From Stenomitos rutilans HA7619-LM2 (GTDB taxonomy: Bacteria > Cyanobacteriota > Cyanobacteriia > Leptolyngbyales > Leptolyngbyaceae): a DNA stretch of 64,000 nucleotides. This document shows positions 26,442 to 33,976 of this stretch, one piece after another. The stretch lies in contig JAHHIE010000005.1 in NCBI GenBank assembly GCA_019358945.1, positions 62,001 to 126,000 of the forward strand, read 5' to 3'. Below the pieces are notes generated by a model. That model had not been told where the DNA came from. It saw nothing but the letters and a program-made list of their open reading frames with translations, and did no database searches. How positions within the stretch are numbered: the stretch's first letter is position 1; every line of letters begins with the position of its first letter. Both the position numbers and the translations under genes were made by a program.

Positions 26442-26831
26442 ATGGCACCTGCAACTGTATTGCGATTCATGCAAAAGACTGCCGAAGACGAAGCATTACG
26501 GCAACAACTTGAAACCTTGCTGGGTGTTGGTGATGGCAACATTAGCAGCGAAGCCGAGCTAGATGCTGATGAAACCGAAGCGCTGAAGGGAGAACGCGCT
26601 CCCGTAGTGGCGGCCTTTGCCACCCAAAATGGGTTTGCCTTTTCTGCGGCTGATCTCGTCACGGTTGTGGAAGCCTTCCAGAAGCACCAGTTTGGCGAAT
26701 TATCGGATGCTGAGTTTGCGGCCTTAGTGGGTGTTCCAACGGCTGGGGAAGCGGCAGCTCTCAAGGCAACAGCGAGTCCGCTCAAGCGCTTATCACGCTA
26801 CCTAGGTGAAACCTATCTTGGCATTCGTTAG
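26442..26831 (+). CDS. Nif11-domain protein with extended C-terminus
   Basis: A 129-residue protein. VLRFMQKTAEDEALRQQLETLL (split) at residues 6-27 and the later APVVAAFATQNGFAFSAADL match the two helices of the Nif11 domain, but about 25 acidic residues (SSEAELDADETEAL type) separate them, which is unusual. After the domain comes HQFGELSDAEFAALVG and a basic tail (SPLKRLSRYLGETYLGIR). Nif11 domains serve as leader peptides of ribosomally made, modified peptides in cyanobacteria, but no double-Gly cleavage site, Cys/Ser-rich core or modifying enzyme is seen here. It may be a free-standing Nif11 protein. Confidence 0.7.
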   Translation: MAPATVLRFMQKTAEDEALRQQLETLLGVGDGNISSEAELDADETEALKGERAPVVAAFATQNGFAFSAADLVTVVEAFQKHQFGELSDAEFAALVGVPTAGEAAALKATASPLKRLSRYLGETYLGIR

Positions 26832-26961
26832 GCCACGATCGCCAAACTAAAGCTGGCACGTGTCAGCGATCGTCGATCGAGCCTCCCAGTTGGGAGCGCT
26901 GGCATCATTTCTGCACCTTACAGCCAGTTGCATTCACCCCACCCCAAACCCAATACCCGGT

Positions 26962-27561
26962 TTAATAAGATGGCCGATCGACTTGAGCGCCGCTGTAGCT
27001 GACCGTGTTTGCCTGTGGAAACTTAGTGTGACTCGTCTCTGCGCCAGCCAGCTCAACTCCAGCCAGTATTGCATCTGTGAGGGTGGCACCGCTGAGAATA
27101 GCGTCGGTGAAGTCAGTATTGGTCAAATTGGCGCGCTGCAACTTCGCGTAACGTAGATTCGCGCTACGTAGAACGGCGTTTGTCAGGTTTGCATCGCGCA
27201 GATCAATGCCGATGAGATTCGCGCCGATTAAGTTAGCATCGGTGAGGTCGGCACCGCTGAGGTTCGCGCCGATGAGGTTTGCTCCACGCAGTTCAGCTTC
27301 GGTAAGGTCATCGCCCGCCATTTGCGCTCCGGTAAGATTGCTACCGCTGAGGTTCGCGCTACGCAGATTGGCACCACTAAAGTCGTCACCGCTCCAATTA
27401 GAACCGCTGAGATCGGCGGCTTCCAAATCGGCATGGCTGAGATCAATATGGCTCAAATTGACGCCAACAAAATTTGGAGTGACGTGACCATGAGCTTGCC
27501 GCCATTGATTCCAAACGCTAACACCCTGTCTAAGTAGGTTAAGATGCGATTCGTCGGCCAC
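26962..27561 (-). CDS. Pentapeptide-repeat protein
   Basis: A 199-residue protein. From about residue 33 to 175 it is built almost wholly of A(D/N)Lxx pentapeptides (ANLSGSNLTGAQMAGDDLTEAELRG type, shown in part), which fold into a right-handed quadrilateral beta-helix. A short helical N-terminus (LNLLRQGVSVWNQWRQ) caps it. The GTG start at 27561 has an excellent AGGAGG 8 nt before it. Functions of this family vary widely; none is evident here. Confidence 0.9.
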   Translation of the reverse strand: MADESHLNLLRQGVSVWNQWRQAHGHVTPNFVGVNLSHIDLSHADLEAADLSGSNWSGDDFSGANLRSANLSGSNLTGAQMAGDDLTEAELRGANLIGANLSGADLTDANLIGANLIGIDLRDANLTNAVLRSANLRYAKLQRANLTNTDFTDAILSGATLTDAILAGVELAGAETSHTKFPQANTVSYSGAQVDRPSY

Positions 27562-27616
27562 AACGTTACCTCCTCTTTGAGCCTGCGATCGACGTATGAC
27601 TGGCTACTTAGAGCAA

Positions 27617-28420
27617 TCAAAGATTATTACCATTGCCATTCAGACCAGTTTCGGTCTGATCGGTTGAGATCAACTCACCAAGGGTTTCATTCAGCGCTTT
27701 TGGATCCATGAAGATAATCTTGGAGTTATCACTTTCGCTGAGCTTCAAATTGGCATCAACATATTTTTGGGCGATGAGGTACTGCAACACCGCTTGAGAA
27801 TTGGGCTGCCCCTGTAACGCTAAGGAAATACGTCGAATTGATTCTACCATTCCCTCAGTTTCCGACATCGTTGCCTTACGCCGACTTTCAGCCGATCGCT
27901 CCAGCTCTAAAGACTCCAAAATTGTTTTTGAGGGCGCGAGTTCTTGCACTTCTACCCGCATAATCTTCACGCCCCAGCTTTCGGTCGCCTCATCAAGCTG
28001 ATGGAGCAGCGCTTGGTTGATCTTATTGCGCCCCGAAACGGCTTCTCGCAAATCCATTTGACCAATTTCGCCTCGCAGAGCCGTCACCACTAAATTGGTC
28101 AGAGCGGATTCTAAGTCTTCAACACCGTAATAAGCTTTTTGGACATCCAGAATCTTCCAAAACATGACGGCATCCACCGTGAGCGGTACATTGTCACGAG
28201 TAATGGTTTGCTGCGGATCGATGTCCAGCACCTGTTCGCGTGTAGATTCGACCAGAACCGTATCAAACACTGGGATGACAAAGTTGAGTCCTGGCTTCAG
28301 GTTGCGCCGATGCTTCCCCAAACGCTCCACAATGCCCTCATTACCCTCATTAATGATTTTGACCGAACCAGCGATGTAGCCAACCACTACTAGCGTAAGG
28401 GCGGCAATCAACGATTCCAT
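27617..28420 (-). CDS. SPFH-domain membrane protein (stomatin/paraslipin-like)
   Basis: A 267-residue protein with one N-terminal membrane helix (LIAALTLVVVGYIAGSV) followed by the SPFH domain (EGIVERLGKHRRNLKPGLNFVIP, split; RDNVPLTVDAVMFWKI; VVTALRGEIGQMDLREA). A coiled-coil region with EVQELAPSKTILESLELE follows. Such proteins form ring-shaped membrane oligomers that organise proteases and other partners. I chose the ATG at 28420 because AGGAG lies 9 nt before it; the frame extends to 28468 without a ribosome site. Confidence 0.92.
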   Translation of the reverse strand: MESLIAALTLVVVGYIAGSVKIINEGNEGIVERLGKHRRNLKPGLNFVIPVFDTVLVESTREQVLDIDPQQTITRDNVPLTVDAVMFWKILDVQKAYYGVEDLESALTNLVVTALRGEIGQMDLREAVSGRNKINQALLHQLDEATESWGVKIMRVEVQELAPSKTILESLELERSAESRRKATMSETEGMVESIRRISLALQGQPNSQAVLQYLIAQKYVDANLKLSESDNSKIIFMDPKALNETLGELISTDQTETGLNGNGNNL

Positions 28421-28568
28421 AGGTAAGGCTCCTGCGGATGTGCAGTATGAATGAGTGCACTCACTCAATTGTATTCCCAGTCTCGTTTATCGGCAGTAAT
28501 TGAGTGAGGAGTGAGGAGTGATAAAGAGTTTTGAGTTTTAAGTTAAAGAGCGATCAGCGGTCAGCGTG

Positions 28569-28625
28569 CTTCTAAAAACCAAAAACTTTTCTTAATGCCC
28601 AACGGGCTATATAACCAAAAACTTC
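28569..28625 (-). repeat. Dispersed ~58-bp repeat, copy 2
   Basis: Inverted relative to 10514-10571. The shared core is AAGAAAAGTTTTT with TTGGGCATT, and TATAGC lies on the far side. Confidence 0.75.
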
Positions 28626-28703
28626 TCCGCTTCCCCTGCTTTTTCCGCTTCCCTTGCCTCATACCGATTTAAAGAATGATGGCTACAGATCAATTGGTGG
28701 GTG

Positions 28704-28726
28704 GGGGCAAGGCAATGCCTTGCCCC
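28704..28726. repeat. Palindromic repeat, family 1 copy B
   Basis: GGGGCAAGGCA, A, TGCCTTGCCCC: perfect 11-bp arms, followed by TACAG as in the copy at 23392-23412. Confidence 0.8.
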
Positions 28727-28820
28727 TACAGAATGTGTCGCATTTTCAATTCAAATTGGTATCACCTGCCCTGCTTCCCCTGCCCCCCGCTCCCCGTGCC
28801 CTCTGCCCTCTGCCCTCTAC

Positions 28821-30407
28821 CTAGTCATCTTCCAGATTCAATAACTGCTGGTCGATCGTCTGCACGCGCGATTTAACAACCTCTTCTGATAGCACACGCT
28901 TGCGTAATGCCTCATTCAAAGCATCTTTCTCTGCCAGCAGCAGGCGACGACGAATGGCATCCAGACGTGCAACCCTGCCGCTGGCAGCGGTTAGTTGGTC
29001 GGGGCGGCGGTTGTAAAAATCACGCAAGGAGCGTTCGGCGGCAGCAATGCGAACTTGATAACTGGCGCGCATTTCTTCATAGACGGCTTTGGGCAGTACG
29101 CCTGTTTTAAGCAAGGTATCCAGTTCGTCCTGCGCGGCTTTAGCAGTAATGAGTTGGGATTGGAGCGATTCGATCCATTGCTGTGATTCAGAGGTATGCA
29201 CCAGTTCCAGACGATTGATCAACCACGGTAGGCTCAGCCCCTGCCCAACAAGAGAGACTAAGACAGAGCCAAAAATCAGAGCAATGAGCGCTTCACGATC
29301 GGGCAATGTGCTGGGCAGGCTGAGTGCCAAGGCCATTGATAGCGAGCCTTTGATATTGCCGAAAAACAGGACGTGCTGCCAGCGGAGCGGCAAGTGGCGA
29401 TCGACTCGTTTGACGATCGCCAGCAATGGGTACACCGACAGAAAGCGCCCCACCTGATAAGCTAGTACCGCTAGAAGTACAGCGGGAAGGGTTTTAAGCA
29501 ACGTTTCCAGGTTGATTTCAATGCCAATCAGCAGAAAGATGAAGGTGTTGACCCCAAACCCCGCGTATTCCCAAAAGCTCAGCACCGTAATACGGCTGGA
29601 AGCAGAAACCGTTTGGGAGCGCTCTAAATTGCCGACTACTAGACCTGCGACCACAACAGCAACAACGCCAGACATGCCAAAAAACTGGCTGAGTTGGAAG
29701 GTACCGAGCGCGATCGCCACTGTCAATAGAATATTGCTCAGGGAGTCGTTCGATCGAGCATAAAGTCCTACACCCAAGTACCCAAGAGCCAAACCTACCA
29801 GGCCGCCCCCCAGAATGACCACCAACAGTTCTTTAATGCCGTCAGCAAACGTCAGGGAACCTGTTGCGTTCACTTTCAAAATCAAGCTGAACAGCACCAG
29901 CGCGATGCCATCGTTAAAGAGACTTTCGCCTTCGACGATCGTGGTCAATCGAGGCGGCACCGTCACTTCCTTAAAGACCGCAATCACTGAAACGGTGTCC
30001 GTAATTGCCAGGATTACGCCGATTAATAAGGCAGAAATCCAAGGCAAGCCCAAGCCAAACTTTAAAATAGCAGCCGTGACACCAGAGGCAATGACCACAC
30101 CTGGCCCTGCCAGTAGAGTGACGGGTTTGATCGTGCTGCGAAGCCGACTAATATCGGTGTTGATCGCCGCTTCAAACAGCAGAATGGGCAAGAAAAGATT
30201 CAGAATCAACGCTGAATCAAGTCCAATTTTGCGCGGTAGAAGCTCTGTAATGGCTAGCCCAGCCACCACTAGCCCGGTCACGTAAGGAATCCGCAAGCGC
30301 CGTGACACGAGCGCCACTCCAGTTGCGACCAACAGCAGGATGATCAGCACCGTGACTAATTGAGTGGCGTTCGACTGTTCGCTGTTGACGATCGCAAAAA
30401 ATGTCAT
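28821..30407 (-). CDS. Na+/H+ antiporter (CPA1/NhaP type)
   Basis: A 528-residue monovalent cation/proton antiporter. About twelve membrane helices occupy residues 15-400, with the CPA1 hallmarks LFLPILLFEAAI, ILAITDTVSVIAVFKE and EGESLFNDGIALVLF; the ND pair in the last is the ion-binding site. The C-terminal 120 residues are hydrophilic and helical (SLQSQLITAKAAQDELDTLL and LRKRVLSEEVVKSRVQ), likely a regulatory tail. It would handle salt and pH balance in the plasma or thylakoid membrane. The ATG at 30407 lacks a clear ribosome site. Confidence 0.92.
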   Translation of the reverse strand: MTFFAIVNSEQSNATQLVTVLIILLLVATGVALVSRRLRIPYVTGLVVAGLAITELLPRKIGLDSALILNLFLPILLFEAAINTDISRLRSTIKPVTLLAGPGVVIASGVTAAILKFGLGLPWISALLIGVILAITDTVSVIAVFKEVTVPPRLTTIVEGESLFNDGIALVLFSLILKVNATGSLTFADGIKELLVVILGGGLVGLALGYLGVGLYARSNDSLSNILLTVAIALGTFQLSQFFGMSGVVAVVVAGLVVGNLERSQTVSASSRITVLSFWEYAGFGVNTFIFLLIGIEINLETLLKTLPAVLLAVLAYQVGRFLSVYPLLAIVKRVDRHLPLRWQHVLFFGNIKGSLSMALALSLPSTLPDREALIALIFGSVLVSLVGQGLSLPWLINRLELVHTSESQQWIESLQSQLITAKAAQDELDTLLKTGVLPKAVYEEMRASYQVRIAAAERSLRDFYNRRPDQLTAASGRVARLDAIRRRLLLAEKDALNEALRKRVLSEEVVKSRVQTIDQQLLNLEDD

Positions 30408-30568
30408 AGGAACGTAACCTGTAAGCCAACGAAGACGGCTGCAAATGGATAAGCTATAGTCAGGTTCAGTGAATTGGACATGAGTCTCAGTGTTCTTACA
30501 CTAGACCGATCGTGCTGCTGGCATCCTACCAGTGCTTGCAAGCCAGTTTAGAGTGTAAGGCTTACAGT

Positions 30569-30613
30569 CCAATGTCTAAAGGGCCAATGTCTAAAGAGCC
30601 AATGTTTAAAGGG
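30569..30613 (+). repeat. Three tandem 15-bp repeats upstream of argD
   Basis: CCAATGTCTAAAGGG, CCAATGTCTAAAGAG and CCAATGTTTAAAGGG lie head to tail, ending 42 nt before the argD start. Confidence 0.85.
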
Positions 30614-30655
30614 CACTCCTTCCCATTTGTTCTACCGATTTGAGGAGCTATTTCA

Positions 30656-31930
30656 GTGAGTCCAGAAGCACTAGTCCAACCTCTACCCACGATCGCCACA
30701 CCGCTCGCTACCACCAGTCCCTTTAGCCCAGAGGACTTTAACGAGCATGTGATGACAACCTACGCCCGCTACCCGATCGCCCTGGAGCGAGGAGCCGGTT
30801 GCCGCGTATGGGATACAAACGGGCGCGAATATCTGGATTTTGTTGCGGGTATCGCCACCTGCACACTGGGACATGCTCATCCCGTCATGGTGCAAGCTGT
30901 AACGGAGCAGATTCAAACGCTGCACCATGTCTCTAACCTGTACTACGTGCCACAGCAGGGCGCATTGGCAAAGTGGCTGGTCGAGCATTCTTGCGCTGAT
31001 CGTGCCTTCTTCTGCAATTCTGGAGCCGAAGCCAACGAAGGAGCGATCAAACTCGCCCGGAAGTACGCCCACGAAGTACAAAACATTGCTGATCCGATCG
31101 TGATTACGGCCCACGCTAGCTTTCACGGACGCACGCTAGCGACGGTTACTGCCACTGGACAGCCCAAGTATCAAAAAGGATTCAGCCCGCTGGTGCCCGG
31201 TTTCTACTACGTCACCTATAACGACACTGCTGCGCTGGAAGCTGCACTGGATGACCTAGATCGCAATGAACCACGAGTCGCTGCCATCATGCTCGAAGCA
31301 CTACAAGGGGAAGGTGGAGTGCGTCCGGGCGATCGCGCTTACTTCCAACGAGTGCGCCAGCTTTGTGATGAGCGTGGCATTCTGCTAATTCTGGATGAAG
31401 TGCAGGTCGGGATGGGTCGCTCTGGGCATCTGTGGGGCTACGAAAATCTGGGCATTGAACCGGATATCTTTACCTCTGCAAAAGGTCTGGGCGGCGGTAT
31501 CCCCATTGGTGCCATGCTCTGCAAGTCCTTTTGCAACGTCTTTCAACCGGGCGACCACGCCAGCACCTTTGGCGGCAATCCCTTTGCCTGTGGTGTGGCG
31601 CTTTCAGTCTGCGAAACGATCGAGCGCGAAAACCTGCTGTCAAATGTGCGCGATCGGGGTGAGCAGTTGAGAGAGGGACTGCGAGCGATCGCCCAAAAAC
31701 ACCCCAATCACATCGCCGAAGTACGCGGCTGGGGACTCATTAACGGTCTAGAAATCGAAGCCGACTCACCACTGACCTCATCCGAAATTGTCAAAGTGAC
31801 AATGGCAAACGGCCTGTTACTGGTGCCTGCGGGACCCAAAGTCGTCCGCTTTGTACCACCGCTCATTGTGACGGAAGATGAGATCGACCAGGCGTTAGGC
31901 GCGATCGAGCAAGCATTTGCCTCTCTGTAG
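30656..31930 (+). CDS. argD: Acetylornithine aminotransferase
   Basis: This 424-residue PLP enzyme (class III aminotransferase) converts N-acetylglutamate semialdehyde to N-acetylornithine in arginine synthesis. Conserved parts: FFCNSGAEANEGAIKLARK (phosphate-binding), SFHGRTLATVTATGQPKY, LILDEVQVGMGRSG (Asp contacting the pyridine ring) and TSAKGLGGGIPIGAM (PLP lysine). An N-terminal extension of about 25 residues before DFNEHVMTTYARYPI is longer than in E. coli. The GTG start is supported by GAGGAG 9 nt before it. Arginine supply also feeds cyanophycin in cyanobacteria. Confidence 0.95.
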   Translation: MSPEALVQPLPTIATPLATTSPFSPEDFNEHVMTTYARYPIALERGAGCRVWDTNGREYLDFVAGIATCTLGHAHPVMVQAVTEQIQTLHHVSNLYYVPQQGALAKWLVEHSCADRAFFCNSGAEANEGAIKLARKYAHEVQNIADPIVITAHASFHGRTLATVTATGQPKYQKGFSPLVPGFYYVTYNDTAALEAALDDLDRNEPRVAAIMLEALQGEGGVRPGDRAYFQRVRQLCDERGILLILDEVQVGMGRSGHLWGYENLGIEPDIFTSAKGLGGGIPIGAMLCKSFCNVFQPGDHASTFGGNPFACGVALSVCETIERENLLSNVRDRGEQLREGLRAIAQKHPNHIAEVRGWGLINGLEIEADSPLTSSEIVKVTMANGLLLVPAGPKVVRFVPPLIVTEDEIDQALGAIEQAFASL

Positions 31931-31978
31931 GGTTTATTAGCCCAAGTTTGCAATACATACGTCAAACATACAACGAGT

Positions 31979-32300
31979 CTAATGCTCTAACGGGCTTCTA
32001 ACTCCTTGTCCACCTCGATTTGTTGGTTTGCCTTTTTGCTTTAAGTTGAGGCGCACTTGGTAACACGCGATCGCGGTTTCCTGTCTCATCGGTACAACCA
32101 AGCAGGCATCAATGAAGGCTAAGTAACGGGCCAGTTTTTTTTGTGGCAAGGGCAGAGTTCGCAGCACCAAAGAGCAATTCACCGACGACAGTGAGTGGTA
32201 AAATCACGTTCGACAAGGCAAGCACCCGCTGAACAACTGCTTCATCACCGTTGAGGTAACGGATAGCAACGGAGGTGTCGAGGGCGACTTTACCAGCCAC
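31979..32300 (-). pseudogene. VapC-like PIN toxin, frameshifted and truncated
   Basis: The first part reads VALDTSVAIRYLNGDEAVV and PLTVVGELLFGAANSA, a type II PIN domain with the first acidic residue and conserved Glu. At a run of eight T (A on the coding strand, 32145-32152) the frame breaks and continues one frame over as KKLARYLAFIDACLVVPM and ETAIACYQVRLNLKQKGKP. The expected NDIWIAA-type end with the last acidic residues is missing. One extra A would explain the shift, but the lost C-terminus indicates real decay. It overlaps the antitoxin gene by 11 nt. Start is GTG at 32300. Confidence 0.8.
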
Positions 32301-32520
32301 TTACGTCAACCTTGCCAAATTCTTCAGCAAGAATCGTTTGGACTTCCTCGGCTTCTTCGTTGCTGAGAATGCCTGCAAATTTTGCCAGGGGATGTACGGC
32401 TTGAGCCTCGTACTCGATCGCCAGCCTGACCTTGCTATGCTCAACTAAGCCAGTAACAGGATGTACCGGGCGAAGAATGCCATTTTCATACACTGCCTCG
32501 ATCGTCTGTGATTCAGTCAT
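32290..32520 (-). CDS. Antitoxin of the AF2212/PG0164 (DUF104) type
   Basis: A 76-residue protein. It begins TIEAVYENGILRPVHPVTG, the short beta-hairpin pattern of DUF104 antitoxins, followed by VRLAIEYE and a helical toxin-binding tail (EEAEEVQTILAEEFGKVDV). Its last codons overlap the PIN toxin gene. The ATG at 32520 fits the family; an in-frame extension to 32607 has no family support. Because the toxin appears inactive, this may be an orphan antitoxin. Confidence 0.8.
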   Translation of the reverse strand: MTESQTIEAVYENGILRPVHPVTGLVEHSKVRLAIEYEAQAVHPLAKFAGILSNEEAEEVQTILAEEFGKVDVSGW

Positions 32521-32725
32521 GCGCTTGGTTTGATAGACGATAACTCCAGTGTAGCGATCGCGCCCAACCGATGAGGCGATCGTCCGATCAGGATGCTTAG
32601 ATTTCACTTCAGTGAATGGCTAGTGGGCAAAGGCTTGACAAGTTCAACCCAATCTACGGTGAGGGGCGATCTTGCTAGATTGAACATAGTTAAAATGATT
32701 CTAGTTACTGAATTGGAAGACTGTT

Positions 32726-33493
32726 GTGAGTTTTGAAAAGCTACACTATGCCACAAGATTAGTTAGTGGAAGTACTCGTTATCATGAAATTGTTGGAGAG
32801 TGGCACTTAAAACGTCAGCAATTAGCTGTCCAGTTAGAAGCTTTTCCTTTCTTAATTGAAGCCTACAAATTTACTGAGGGAACTCCTTATGAAAAAGATT
32901 CTAGGATTAAACTGTCTGATCCATTTCCTCGTTTACATTTAGCTAATGCTTGCGAGTCAACAGTTAATGCACTTTATTCGTTAGCAGAAGTGGCTTCGCA
33001 CTTTGCAAATCGAGTAAGTACTGGTAGGCTACCCTCAAGTTTCAATTCACTGAAAAAGAAAGTTGAGATAGAACAAGTAGATGAAGCACTAATTGCTGCT
33101 CTTGGTGACCTTCAATGGTATCGAAAAGTAAGGAAATTACGCACCGAATGGGTTCATTACTCGACCATCTTTATTTGCGAGGATCAGAATGGAGAGCCAA
33201 TGATTTCCGTAAGGTCATACAGGCGACCTTCTGATAAATCTGAAATTCTTGAACAAACTCAATACCTTGTCACTGAAGTGGTTGATTGGGTAAGGAAAGC
33301 TATTATTACGGTTGATGCTTATGGTAGTTACTTGTTAAGTAAATATGTAATGCATCGCTTTAATCCTGATGAAATAATTACAGTTACAAAATATGATGAG
33401 AACGGCTATCCTCTGCTTTTAGAAGATTTCCGTTTTAAAGTGGAAAAGATTACGATTAAGGAGTACATGTGTCGAGGAGGAATTACAATATAA
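32726..33493 (+). CDS. AT-rich hypothetical protein with a HEPN-like R-x4-H motif
   Basis: A 255-residue mainly helical protein. RTEWVH (Arg139-x4-His144) in LRTEWVHYSTIF resembles the R-x4-6-H motif of HEPN RNases, at the start of a helix after a loop as in HEPN folds. Earlier helices contain NACESTVNALYSLAEVA. Codon use is AT-rich compared with the neighbouring genes, which suggests recent transfer. GTG at 32726 has GGAAG 8 nt before it. It lies beside a decayed toxin-antitoxin locus. The HEPN assignment rests on one short motif and helical context. Confidence 0.6.
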   Translation: MSFEKLHYATRLVSGSTRYHEIVGEWHLKRQQLAVQLEAFPFLIEAYKFTEGTPYEKDSRIKLSDPFPRLHLANACESTVNALYSLAEVASHFANRVSTGRLPSSFNSLKKKVEIEQVDEALIAALGDLQWYRKVRKLRTEWVHYSTIFICEDQNGEPMISVRSYRRPSDKSEILEQTQYLVTEVVDWVRKAIITVDAYGSYLLSKYVMHRFNPDEIITVTKYDENGYPLLLEDFRFKVEKITIKEYMCRGGITI

Positions 33494-33976
33494 TCTGCTT
33501 TCTAATGCTAATTTTTGTACGATGGCGCGAGAACTAACTAGTCGATCGTCACCACGTTCGACTTCATTACGGCTAAAGTCACCCAACAAGCTCTTTATTA
33601 TGACGATAGGTAACTCTCCTCAACAGGCTGTACGGCTTCAACATGGCGGTTTCTGACATCACTCGTGTGCTGGGGCGATCGCCCTTCGACATCAGTTGAA
33701 CTGTCGGTAAAGAATCTAAGCGGTGAGTTGATTTGGTGGCGATCACTAAAGTAGTTACTCAAGACGATCTAGCACAGGACATGATGGATAAAATCCGTCT
33801 GGTTATGCTGTCCGCACAGTGTAGAGAGCGGCGTTCGGTCATAAGTGGAAAGATGAATCATTGAGAATGGCCGCAAGTCGATGCAGGGTCGATCGCGCCA
33901 CTCAAAACTGAAGCGCGCAATAAGTTCTCTACTATGAAGATAGGTAACTCTCCTCGACAGGCTTCGCGGTTTCAAC
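33494..33976. other. Intergenic with a degenerate copy of the mfd 5' region
   Basis: Two related segments (about 33590-33690 and 33920-34020) lie 330 bp apart. Between them a 42-codon frame (33736-33864) begins VAITKVVTQDDLAQDMMDK; it could be a fragment of a former gene but I do not recognise it. Confidence 0.55.
33590..33690 (+). repeat. Degenerate duplicate of the mfd leader and first codons
   Basis: It matches about 33920-34020: GATAGGTAACTCTCCTC, CAACATGGCG and GCGCTGGGGCGAT-like blocks occur in the same order. It would encode MAVSDITRVLGRSP, against [14 protein letters not shown] in the real mfd. The copy soon runs into TGA. Confidence 0.85.

Larger units (their letters stand above)
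28421..28820. other. Repeat-rich intergenic region
   Basis: It contains GAGTGAGGAGTGAGGAGTG steps, the TCAGCGGTCAGC motif, dispersed repeat copy 2 (28569-28625), palindrome copy B (28704-28726) and a CCCTCTGCCCTCTGCCCTC block. No gene. Confidence 0.75.
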
